From assembly GCF_030053135.1 (NCBI RefSeq), contig NZ_CP125652.1:3218501-3282500 (forward strand): 64,000 nucleotides of DNA, written 5' to 3'. The notes beneath the pieces are model-generated. The model was not told where the DNA came from. It worked only from the letters and a program-made list of their open reading frames with translations, and ran no database searches. Below, piece by piece: positions 46,587 through 54,733 of the stretch. This DNA comes from Rhizobium sp. BT04 (GTDB taxonomy: Bacteria > Pseudomonadota > Alphaproteobacteria > Rhizobiales > Rhizobiaceae). The stretch's first letter is position 1. Each line of letters opens with the position of its first letter. The translations under genes were made by a program, and so were the position numbers.

Positions 46587-47507
46587 TCAGTCTTTCGTCT
46601 CGCCTCGGCGGTGCGCTCGCTCGCGCATGAACCTCTCGATGAAGTCGAGCAGTTTCGTCGCCGCGAAGGACAGCTGTCGGTCCGGCGCGACGCAGAGATC
46701 GACATGGGTGCGGATACCGGTCTTGCCGGCAAGCGGAATGGCCAGGAGCTGACCCGCCTCGATCTCGCGGCGGACGGTCAACGCCGGCAGCAGCGTCGCC
46801 GCAGCGCCGCTGAGCACGAGTTCCTTCAGCATTTCGAGCGAACTGGTGACGAAGACCGGATCGAGGCTCAGCCCCTCTTTCTCGAACAACGCGTCGAAGG
46901 CCTGACGGAAACCGAAGGATTGATCCGGCAGGGCCAATGGGTAGTCGGCGAGTTTGCGGATAGGGATTTCGGCAAGGGCGGCCGCCGGATGCTGCGGCGT
47001 GACGATGAGATCATAGGCGATCTCGGAGCGCAGCCGCACCTTGGTGCCTGATATGACCGGCGCAAACAGCGTTACCGCAATATCGGCCTCGGCGCTGTTG
47101 ATGGCATCCACCGCCTGCCGAGCGCTGGTGATCGTCACGGTGAAACGCAGCTGCGGATATTTCAGGCTAAATTCGGCAAGCGCCGGCGCCAAGAGATTGG
47201 CGACGGTGGCGCCGTTGGCATAGATGCTGACACGGCCGCGCTGCAGGCCCTTCAGGTCTTCGATCAGCTGCTGCACGTGATCGAGTTCGCGCAGCGTCCG
47301 GCCGGCACGGGCGGCGAGCAGCTCGCCGGCCGCAGTCAGCTTGACGCCGCGGGCACTGCGTTCGACCAGCGGCGCGCCGAAATGATATTCGAGGTTCTCG
47401 ATCTGCCGGCTGATCGCCGTCGGCGCGACGTTGAGGTTCTCGGCGGCCTGGCGCATGGAATTGGTCCTGACCAGCTCGTCGAAATACATCAGCGCCCGGA
47501 TCTGCAT
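46587..47507 (-). CDS. LysR-family transcriptional regulator
   Basis: A 306-residue LTTR. The N-terminal helix-turn-helix is MRQAAENLNVAPTAISRQIENLE near 18-40, and a periplasmic-binding-protein-like effector domain fills about 90-300 (RGRVSIYANGATVANLLAPAL). It is in the same direction as and directly upstream of the importer genes, and downstream of the P1 peptidase gene. It is likely to control this import/hydrolysis cluster; the effector is unknown. Confidence 0.92.
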   Translation of the reverse strand: MQIRALMYFDELVRTNSMRQAAENLNVAPTAISRQIENLEYHFGAPLVERSARGVKLTAAGELLAARAGRTLRELDHVQQLIEDLKGLQRGRVSIYANGATVANLLAPALAEFSLKYPQLRFTVTITSARQAVDAINSAEADIAVTLFAPVISGTKVRLRSEIAYDLIVTPQHPAAALAEIPIRKLADYPLALPDQSFGFRQAFDALFEKEGLSLDPVFVTSSLEMLKELVLSGAAATLLPALTVRREIEAGQLLAIPLAGKTGIRTHVDLCVAPDRQLSFAATKLLDFIERFMRERAHRRGETKD

Positions 47508-47563
47508 TCACGTCTCTCCGCCATTCGGCATATTCGATCTGTCCGGGTTTTGACCCTATCCAA

Positions 47564-48559
47564 TCAATCGGCGTTCGGGTAGCGGTCGCGCCAGGCCTTT
47601 TGCGCGCCCTCGACCGGCAAAGCGGTTGCCGTGTAGACGCCACGGGCGATCGCCCGCGCCATGACGATGGTGGCGAGGTGGCAAAGCTCCATCAGACTCG
47701 CCATGTCGTCTCTTCGATGCTTGGCCGTCGATGCGGCAAAGACGGTATCACCGTCGAGCGGCAGATGCGCCGGCAGCAGCGCCCGGGCAAAGCCGTCATG
47801 GCCGGCAAGCGAAAGCCGGTGCGCTTCGGCCTTCGTCAGCTGCGCGTCGGTAACGACGACGCCGATCGTCGTTGAAGGCGTGTTCATGCCCTTGAGCCGC
47901 ATCCGGTGGTCGGCCACACCAGGCATGCCGAGCCCGCCGAATTCGCCGTCTTTTTCGAAAGGGGCCGCCCAGAAATGCGGTCCGTCGCCGATCGTTGCCG
48001 AGCCCAGCGCATTGACCGCGACAACAGCTGCGACACGATGCCCGGCGCTGCTGACGGCGCTGGCCGAGCCGAGTCCACCCTTGAAGGTGGCTGTCGTCGC
48101 CCCGGTGCCGGCGCCTGCGGTGCCGAGCGCGAATGTGCCCTTGGCGGCCGCCTTCACTGCCGCATAGCCCATGTCGCGATAGGGCGAGTGCAGCCCCCAA
48201 TCCTTGTCGCCGCCGTTCAGCAAATCCATCAGGATCGCCTGCGGCACGATCGGTATGCGGACCGGCCCGACCGCAAAGCCGCGGCCGAGTTCGCGCAGGC
48301 GCGCCTGCACGCCGCCGGCGGCATCGAGGCCGAAGGCAGAGCCGCCGGACAGCACGAAGGCATCCACGGTGCTGACGGTCATCGACGGGTCGAGCAGGCC
48401 GGTGTCGCGCCCGCCGGGCGCGCCGCCGAGCACCGTGCCGGATGCGACGGCCGGTTCGTCGAAGACGATGACGGTGACGCCGGAACCGAGCACGAGATCG
48501 GTCGCATGGCCGACGGAAACACCTTCGATGTCGGTGATAAGGTTGAGAAGATCGGGCAA
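47564..48559 (-). CDS. P1 (DmpA-like, S58) family peptidase
   Basis: A 331-residue Ntn-type hydrolase related to DmpA/BapA, which have L-aminopeptidase, D-esterase/amidase or beta-peptidyl activity and self-cleave to expose the nucleophile. Seen: GVSVGHATDLVLGSGVTV at the start, SGGSAFGLDAAGGVQARL near 75-92, GAGTGATTATFKGGLGSAS near 150-168, and NTPSTTIGVVVTDAQLTKAE near 228-247 where autoprocessing occurs in the family. A TTG at 48559 has AAGGA seven bases upstream; a TTG at 48610 is an alternative. Its place before the LysR/importer genes suggests it digests the same peptides. Confidence 0.85.
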   Translation of the reverse strand: MPDLLNLITDIEGVSVGHATDLVLGSGVTVIVFDEPAVASGTVLGGAPGGRDTGLLDPSMTVSTVDAFVLSGGSAFGLDAAGGVQARLRELGRGFAVGPVRIPIVPQAILMDLLNGGDKDWGLHSPYRDMGYAAVKAAAKGTFALGTAGAGTGATTATFKGGLGSASAVSSAGHRVAAVVAVNALGSATIGDGPHFWAAPFEKDGEFGGLGMPGVADHRMRLKGMNTPSTTIGVVVTDAQLTKAEAHRLSLAGHDGFARALLPAHLPLDGDTVFAASTAKHRRDDMASLMELCHLATIVMARAIARGVYTATALPVEGAQKAWRDRYPNAD

Positions 48560-48687
48560 CGGCGCGTCCTTACACGGAAAGGCCGCCGATAGGACTGCAA
48601 TTGCCCTCAAAAAACAAGACCGGCCCCAAGTGGCGGGACCAGTCGGACATCTTGAAAAGCCGCGAACGCAATGCCGACAGCATGCCC

Positions 48688-48882
48688 TCAGGCATGAAGC
48701 GGCTTCGGATGACGGCGGGTCATCAGATCGTGGATGGCCAGCCGCACCTCATCCGGCGAGCCGAAACGCTGCTCGTCGAGGTCGTGGACATGGAATTTCA
48801 CGGCGATGAACTTCAACCGATCTTCGTCGGGAATGACGATCCCGACGGGAACGCCTGCATATTCGATAACTTGCTTCTTCAT
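48688..48882 (-). CDS. 64-residue conserved-looking hypothetical protein
   Basis: MKKQVIEYAGVPVGIVIPDE... is a compact 64-residue protein with alternating hydrophobic/charged pattern and a final helix (DEVRLAIHDLMTRR). AGGAG lies eight bases before ATG 48882, which is a strong reason to call it. Its codon use agrees with the genome. I do not recognise a family. It is between the P1 peptidase gene and a long intergenic region, same strand. Confidence 0.6.
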   Translation of the reverse strand: MKKQVIEYAGVPVGIVIPDEDRLKFIAVKFHVHDLDEQRFGSPDEVRLAIHDLMTRRHPKPLHA

Positions 48883-49405
48883 AAATAGAACTCCTGCCGC
48901 GCGACATGCGCAGCCATGGCGAATTGACTTGTCTGGTACCGTTGAAAGGAGGACGAACGTCACATTCGACAGTTCGGGCGGGAGAGGGCGCCCGGACGGT
49001 CATTGCCAAGCACAGATCGCCCAAGCAGATCGGCGAGAATATCGATGTCTATCATGTCTCGTTCCTTGCGTTGGCGTTGCACTTGAGAGGTCCCGGAAGA
49101 GCCCGGGGCCGGTGATGGCTGCCTTTGGTAATCTACTAACTTGGTAGAGATTACCCGATAGCCCGTCAGAAACATATTCCGAAACGTGTCAAAATATCGA
49201 CGATCCGAAAAAATTCATTCCGTCGTAGCCCGAACTTACAGAAAGAAACATATCAGCTCTTCGTAAAATTCGCATGACAGAATCAAAGTTTCATCGATCA
49301 CCGCGGCAGAGATAGGAAGCCTTGCTGTCTCAGGCAATGGCCCATTTCATCAAAAATCGAAACGCCTCGAAATGACCGATTTGGTTTATTCAGGAAAGCC
49401 TCGTG
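48883..49405. other. Long intergenic region, no gene supported
   Basis: About 520 bases. The right half is AT-rich with no long plausible frame. It includes a good hairpin at 49127-49155 (GGTAATCT/AGATTACC with an inner CTA/TAG) that could be a terminator or operator. Short frames at 48906-49115 overlap no ribosome site and look random. Confidence 0.5.
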
Positions 49406-52333
49406 TCACCAGCCTTCATCAAGCACCTTCTCCAGCATGTCGGCGAAGAAATCGGCGCTTTCGATACTGAGGCAGAGAGGCGGTTTGATCTTCAGCACGT
49501 TTTGGTGATCGCCGGTCGGCTGCATGATGACGCCGAGTTCGAGAAGCCTGTCGCAGATGGCAGCCGTCTCCGCCGTTGCCGGTTCCAGGGTTGTTCTGTC
49601 GCGGATGAATTCGAGGCCGAGATAGAGCCCCATGCCGTGCACGGCGCCGGCGATCGGATGGCGGTCGATCAGCGCAGCGAGCCGTGCCTTCAGGTGATCG
49701 CCGACCGTCCGGGCATTTTCCTGCAACTTCTCCTCCGCGATGATGTCGAGCACCGTCATGCCGGCGATGCAACTGACCGGGCTGCCGCCGGTGGAGGAAA
49801 AGAACGAGCCCTCCTTCTCCAGCGACTGGGCGATCTCCCGCGTCGTGATGACGGCGCCAAGCGGATGGCCGTTGCCCATGCCCTTGGCGACAGTGATGAT
49901 ATCGGGCACGACCCCTTGCTGCTCGAAACCCCAGAAATAATGTCCGAGCCTGGAATAACCGACCTGCACCTCATCGGCGATGCAGAGGCCGCCGCGGGCG
50001 CGCACCTCGGCATAGATTTGCTGGAGATAACCGTCCGGCAGCGGAATGCCGCCGGCATTGCCGTAGACCGATTCGCAGATGAAGCCTGCCAGACCTTCGC
50101 CGCCGGCGTCGATCGCCTCCAGCACCGGCGTCGCCATGCCGAGATAATCCGCTGCCGTATCGGGACCACGGAAGTCGCCGCGGTAGGTGTTCGGCGACAC
50201 GACGGTATGCACCCAGTCGGGCCGGGTTGTCAGCGCCTGCGGATTGTCGGCGATCGAGGTGGAGACGGCGTCGCTTGCCGTCGACCAGCCATGATAGGCT
50301 TCGAGCAGGCAGAGCATGTTGCGCGCGCCGCTGTGGGCTTGCGCCAGCCGAAGCGCCAGATCGTTCGCTTCGGAGCCGCTGTTGACCAGGAAGACCGTGT
50401 CGAGGCCATCCGGAGCCAGTGCGGCGAGGCGTTCGGAAAATTCCGCGATCGCGGCATAGTGGAAGCGTGAATTGGTGTTGAGCCGCAGCCACTGGGCGCT
50501 GATCGCCGCCGCGAGCTTTGGATGGCCGTGGCCGAGAATGGAGACGTTGTTGACCATATCGAGATAGGCGCGGCCCTCGACGTCGAACAAATGCTCCCGC
50601 CAGCCGCGCTCGATCTGCGGCGGCGCCGCGTAATAGTTCTTCTGCGCTCCCGCCAGATGCGCCTGTCGCCTGGTGAGCAGCTCGGCGCTATCGGCAAGCG
50701 GCGCATCCGCTCCCGGCCCGAGAAGCAGCGAGGGAGAAGGGCAGAGCACCGACCAGGCCGCTGCCTCGCGCGGTGTGGCAAAGAGCGGCGGCTCGAGCCC
50801 GGCGACGCTGCAAAGTTGAACGCGCAGACCGCCGAGCGACGAAGCCTCTCCGACCACCGCGCCGAGCGGGTCGCCCGCAGCAATCTCGGCTTCATCCTCG
50901 ACCGAGAGGTCGAGCCCGTCGAGGTGAAGGGTCACGCTGTCGCCGGCGAGCGTCAGATGCTGGTCCTTCCAGCTGATCCGGCCGGCAAAGGGTGCGGCGA
51001 TCGCGCTGCCTGCGGCAAGGCAGATATCGATATGCAGGGCGCAGGTCGCCAGTGCCTTGGCGTTTCCCAGGCTCGCGCGGGAAAGCCGGTATTCGCCGTA
51101 GCGCGTCGCTGCCGTGCCGTTTTCGGTTGCGGCGCGGGCAAGCAGTCGCCAGTCCATGTCGGCATTCAGCCAGTTGCCGGCGGAAAAATGCGGGCTCCGC
51201 ACCCCAAGATCGACATAGGCGATCTCGGCGGGCTCGATGTCAGGCAGCAATGGCAGCCATCCCGATGCGTCCGGGGCGGCGACATCGGCGCCGGCTGCCT
51301 TGAGGATCGCGGCTTCCATGAGCTCGAAGGGCACGGACATCGCCGTATCGAAGATCGCCCACTCGCGGTCGAGATTGCCGCGGACATAGTCATTATCCGG
51401 ATCGACCGAAATCTGCTGCTCACCGCTGGCAACAAGAATGACCGCACGGGCGACGATCAATGGCCAGAGCGCCTTCAGCTCCTCGTCGGTCAGCGGGTAG
51501 ATCGCCTGATAGGCGGTAACGGCCGGCAGGATATGGAAAGGATCACCCTCTGCCTGATGCAGCAGCGAAGCGCAGGTGACGGCAAGGTCGCCGACCAGCC
51601 AGCCGCGGATGATGTCGCCGAAATCGATCACCCCGTCGGGGATGGTGTGGCCATGGGCATTGCGGCGGCCGACGACATTGTCGCCGGTGACGTCGTGATG
51701 CACCGCCTGCAGCCGAAGCGACGGCGCCAAGGGCTGAATGCGGCGAACGGCCATCACCATGGTCTTGGCGATCCGGTCGCGCGCGGCGCTGTCGGTGATG
51801 GCGGAAAGCAGCTGCACCGCGACCGGCCCGGCGCGCCTGAGATCCCATTGCAGGCTGCGGTCGAGACCCGGATGATTGAAATCGGCAAGCGCCTGCGCCA
51901 GCCTTGCGCAGAGCGCGCCGAGTGCGGCGACCGAAGCCGGCGCCACATATCTCAGCTCCGTCAGCCCCTGGCCTTCCAGATATTCCAGCAGCCGGACCTG
52001 GTAGCCTTGCCCGCGCACGGTCAGGACGACGATCTCGCGCCCGTCATTCGTGGCAATCACATTGGGAACGCGTGGTGCATCCGGCTTGCTTTTGAGGTGA
52101 TGGATCGCCGCATTCTGCGCTTCGAGTTCACGGGTCTCGTAGGCCGCATGGCAGATCTTCAGGACATAGCGGCCCCTATTGCTATCGACGCGATAGTTTC
52201 GATCCTGCTGGCTGCCGAGCTCGGCAAGCGTGCCGGAGAGGCTGTAGTGAGCAAGCAGGATCTCTTCCGCATCGGTGACGGTGACGTCGGGACGCGGCAG
52301 CGCCATGCGATCAACAAGCACCTCGTCGGTCAT
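49406..52333 (-). CDS. Kinase / M23-like / class III aminotransferase fusion (phospholyase type)
   Basis: A 975-residue fusion. Residues ~20-330 are an aminoglycoside/choline kinase-like domain: catalytic HHDVTGDNVVGR and metal-binding GVIDFGDIIRGWLVGDLA. Residues ~360-560 resemble a degenerate M23/lipoyl-type beta domain (HIDICLAAGSAIAAPFAGRI, LHLDGLDLSVEDEAEIAAGD). Residues ~570-975 are a PLP class III aminotransferase with ADEVQVGYSRLG and the lysine in TVAKGMGNGHPLGA. In animals the separate hydroxylysine kinase and phospho-hydroxylysine or phosphoethanolamine phospholyases are homologous; a kinase plus ammonio-phospholyase acting on an amino alcohol is therefore inferred. Substrate is open. 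Confidence 0.87.
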   Translation of the reverse strand: MTDEVLVDRMALPRPDVTVTDAEEILLAHYSLSGTLAELGSQQDRNYRVDSNRGRYVLKICHAAYETRELEAQNAAIHHLKSKPDAPRVPNVIATNDGREIVVLTVRGQGYQVRLLEYLEGQGLTELRYVAPASVAALGALCARLAQALADFNHPGLDRSLQWDLRRAGPVAVQLLSAITDSAARDRIAKTMVMAVRRIQPLAPSLRLQAVHHDVTGDNVVGRRNAHGHTIPDGVIDFGDIIRGWLVGDLAVTCASLLHQAEGDPFHILPAVTAYQAIYPLTDEELKALWPLIVARAVILVASGEQQISVDPDNDYVRGNLDREWAIFDTAMSVPFELMEAAILKAAGADVAAPDASGWLPLLPDIEPAEIAYVDLGVRSPHFSAGNWLNADMDWRLLARAATENGTAATRYGEYRLSRASLGNAKALATCALHIDICLAAGSAIAAPFAGRISWKDQHLTLAGDSVTLHLDGLDLSVEDEAEIAAGDPLGAVVGEASSLGGLRVQLCSVAGLEPPLFATPREAAAWSVLCPSPSLLLGPGADAPLADSAELLTRRQAHLAGAQKNYYAAPPQIERGWREHLFDVEGRAYLDMVNNVSILGHGHPKLAAAISAQWLRLNTNSRFHYAAIAEFSERLAALAPDGLDTVFLVNSGSEANDLALRLAQAHSGARNMLCLLEAYHGWSTASDAVSTSIADNPQALTTRPDWVHTVVSPNTYRGDFRGPDTAADYLGMATPVLEAIDAGGEGLAGFICESVYGNAGGIPLPDGYLQQIYAEVRARGGLCIADEVQVGYSRLGHYFWGFEQQGVVPDIITVAKGMGNGHPLGAVITTREIAQSLEKEGSFFSSTGGSPVSCIAGMTVLDIIAEEKLQENARTVGDHLKARLAALIDRHPIAGAVHGMGLYLGLEFIRDRTTLEPATAETAAICDRLLELGVIMQPTGDHQNVLKIKPPLCLSIESADFFADMLEKVLDEGW

Positions 52334-52445
52334 GGCACCCCTCCCGCATGATTCGATTACCTCACGCGATAATCAAATACTTGCCGCTGGCAGGCAACGG
52401 GAGATTGTCGTTTGCCAGCAAAAGAGATGTGAGGCCTGCCGGCGC

Positions 52446-53330
52446 TCAACCCATGCGTTCGGAGGCGTAGCTGCCGGGGCTGGCCGGGAAGACGACGGTG
52501 CGGTTGCCATTGATGAAGGTGCGGTGATGGATATGGGCGTGGATGGCCCGCGCCAGCACCTGGCTTTCGACATCGCGGCCGATCGAGACATAGTCGTCGG
52601 GCGACTGCGCATGGGTGATGCGCGCCGTGTCCTGCTCGATGATCGGGCCCTCGTCGAGATCGGCGGTGACGTAATGCGCGGTTGCCCCGATCAGCTTGAC
52701 GCCGCGGCCATAGGCCTGCTTGTAGGGATTGGCGCCCTTGAAGCTCGGCAGGAAGGAGTGGTGGATGTTGATGATCTTGCCCGACATCTTGCTGCACATC
52801 TCGTCCGACAGGATCTGCATGTAGCGGGCGAGCACGATTAGCTCGGTGCCGGTCTGCTCGGCCACTTCCATGATCCGGGCCTCGGCCTGCACCTTGTTGG
52901 CCTTGGTGACCGGAATATGGTGGAAGGGGATGTCGTGATTGACGACGACCTTCTGGTAGTCGAAATGGTTGGATACGACGCCGACGATGTCGATCGGCAG
53001 GGCGCCGATCTTCCAGCGGTAGAGCAGGTCGTTGAGACAATGGCCGAAGCGCGACACCATCAGCAGCACCTTCATGCGCTTCTCGCTGTCGTGGAATTCG
53101 TATTCCATTTCGAAGGGCGCGGCGACGGCGGCAAAATCGGCGCCGATCTCGGTGCCGGAAAGTCCCTCTTCGGAAATGAAGCTGACGCGCATGAAGAACT
53201 TGCCGGTATCGAGATCGTCGAACTGGCTGGAATCGATGATGTTGCAGCCCTTCTCGGCCAGATAGCTCGAAATCGCCGCCACGATGCCGCGCGTCGATGT
53301 GCAGGATACCGTCAATACATAGCTTTTCAT
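52446..53330 (-). CDS. purU: Formyltetrahydrofolate deformylase
   Basis: A 294-residue cytosolic enzyme hydrolysing 10-formyl-THF to THF and formate. An N-terminal ACT domain (VLTVSCTSTRGIVAAISSYLAEKG) is followed by the formyltransferase-like domain: ALPIDIVGVVSNH near 130, catalytic region INIHHSFLPSFKGANPYKQAY near 195-215 and VTADLDEGPIIEQD near 226-239. It is co-oriented with the downstream kinase/lyase fusion after 113 bases. In rhizobia PurU often balances folate pools during one-carbon catabolism; a link with the fusion is only by neighbourhood. Confidence 0.94.
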   Translation of the reverse strand: MKSYVLTVSCTSTRGIVAAISSYLAEKGCNIIDSSQFDDLDTGKFFMRVSFISEEGLSGTEIGADFAAVAAPFEMEYEFHDSEKRMKVLLMVSRFGHCLNDLLYRWKIGALPIDIVGVVSNHFDYQKVVVNHDIPFHHIPVTKANKVQAEARIMEVAEQTGTELIVLARYMQILSDEMCSKMSGKIINIHHSFLPSFKGANPYKQAYGRGVKLIGATAHYVTADLDEGPIIEQDTARITHAQSPDDYVSIGRDVESQVLARAIHAHIHHRTFINGNRTVVFPASPGSYASERMG

Positions 53331-53429
53331 GTCTCTCCCTCTTCCCTCTGCAAGGCCGCCGCCGTGCTTAGATCAAAGCCCGGGCCGCGGATAGGCCGGC
53401 GCGCTTTCATTCATGCGACAAATTGCAAG

Positions 53430-53447
53430 AGAAACCATCACGTTTCT
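53430..53447. promoter_or_regulatory. Inverted repeat upstream of purU
   Basis: AGAAAC-CATCAC-GTTTCT forms a perfect 6-bp dyad with GCAAG on both sides, about 100 bases upstream of the purU start. It is a possible operator or leader hairpin; no known riboswitch was recognised in this 218-base gap. Confidence 0.35.
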
Positions 53448-53548
53448 GCAAGTTCTCTCATTGCCAAGTCTGAAGCTTAGGAGAAGTTGCGCAAAAAACT
53501 GTACCGTCAGCGCCGCTTGGATGCGTATTCTCGCCTTCGCCGCTGAAC

Positions 53549-54565
53549 TTAGGCCGGCGGACGGCTCGCCACGGCCGTTTTCCGGCGGGGCGTGGTGATC
53601 TCATGGATAACGGCGCCGCCGATAGACGAGAGCACCAGCGACAGGATCACGAAAAGCACCGGCTGCTGCAGGATGCCGATCGGCAGTCGGTCGGCGACGA
53701 CCCTCAGGAAAGCCAGCGTGAAGGCGTGGGTGATATAGATGCTGTAGGAGGAGTCGCCGAGATAGTTCAGCCATCCCACCACCGGCAGCCTGGAAAAATC
53801 GATGGAAACAGCGCCGTAGACGATGAAGATCGCCGGGATTCCCCAGGCGTAGAACCGGCTTTCCGGCCGCATCAGCGCCTCGTTGATGAAGAGAAACGCA
53901 AAACCCAGGGCAAGTGCCGCCCAGGCCCAGCGGTTCGGCAGCAGCAGCTTTTGCCCGTAGAGCCAGCCAAGCCCGACGCCGGCGAGAAATTCCAGGATGA
54001 TCGGCTCGCCGTAGAACCGGCTGGCCGTCGTCTCCGGCAGCAGCTGGCAGGCAATCAGGATGATGGCGAAGACGGCAAACATCGCCGGGATGCGGCGAAC
54101 TTCCGAAAGCGGCAGCAGCAGCGCGAACACGAAGTAGAAGAACATCTCGTAATTTAGCGTCCAGCCTGGCACGACCACCGGCGTGATCGTGCCGGGATCG
54201 GCGGGATTGGCCCACGGCAGGAAGAACAGTGAGGCGGTAAGATGCGGCAGGTCGAACACCGTCGATTTCAGCAGTGACGGGGCCAGCAGCGCCACGACGG
54301 CCGAAAACAGCGTCGCCAGCCAATAGAGCGGCACGATCCTTTTGAGACGCCGGCGGGCGAAATCGACCGGGCTCATCGCCCGTCCGCTCGTCGTCAGCCA
54401 CATCACGAAACCGCTCAAGACGAAGAAGATGTCGACGCCGGTTTCACCATAGACGAAGGCGGTGGCGTCGACCGCCGGATTGACCTTGGCAAGCTGCAAT
54501 ATCGCGTGGAAATAGACGACCATCAGCGCCGCGACGGCGCGCAGATATTGAAGCTGGACCAGCAT
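53549..54565 (-). CDS. Acyltransferase 3 family membrane protein (ExoZ/OafA-like)
   Basis: A 338-residue inner-membrane acyltransferase with about ten helices. The start QYLRAVAALMVVYFHAI has the family RAxA and catalytic His; DIFFVLSGFVMWLTT near 49-63 and FARRRLKRIVPLYWLATLF are also hallmarks. It probably O-acetylates or succinylates a surface polysaccharide. It is downstream of a polymerase-like gene and a GH5 gene on the same strand, separated by repeat copy B. The C-terminus is basic (PRRKTAVASRPPA). Confidence 0.88.
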   Translation of the reverse strand: MLVQLQYLRAVAALMVVYFHAILQLAKVNPAVDATAFVYGETGVDIFFVLSGFVMWLTTSGRAMSPVDFARRRLKRIVPLYWLATLFSAVVALLAPSLLKSTVFDLPHLTASLFFLPWANPADPGTITPVVVPGWTLNYEMFFYFVFALLLPLSEVRRIPAMFAVFAIILIACQLLPETTASRFYGEPIILEFLAGVGLGWLYGQKLLLPNRWAWAALALGFAFLFINEALMRPESRFYAWGIPAIFIVYGAVSIDFSRLPVVGWLNYLGDSSYSIYITHAFTLAFLRVVADRLPIGILQQPVLFVILSLVLSSIGGAVIHEITTPRRKTAVASRPPA

Positions 54566-54581
54566 TCGGCGTCTTGCTCCC

Positions 54582-54696
54582 TAGAGCATGATGCCGAAAA
54601 GTGTGGGCGGTTTTCGGACGACATCATGCTCTATTTCTTTGATTTAGAACAGAATTCAGATTTTAGGCCGATCCGGCCTAAAATCATCCTGTTCTA
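54582..54696. repeat. 115-bp double-palindrome repeat, copy B
   Basis: Inverted copy of the element at 19804-19918. Outer ends are TAGAGCATGATG and ATCCTGTTCTA; the two hairpins and the AT-rich connector are kept and the length is identical. It lies between the acyltransferase and polymerase-like genes. Confidence 0.88.
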
Positions 54697-54733
54697 GGGC
54701 TCGCGTGCGTCGGTCTCAACCATGCCGCTGCGG

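Noticed and set aside
50522..52351. Plus-strand 609-codon frame opposite the kinase/aminotransferase fusion
   Set aside because: Antisense shadow; no start site support or motif.
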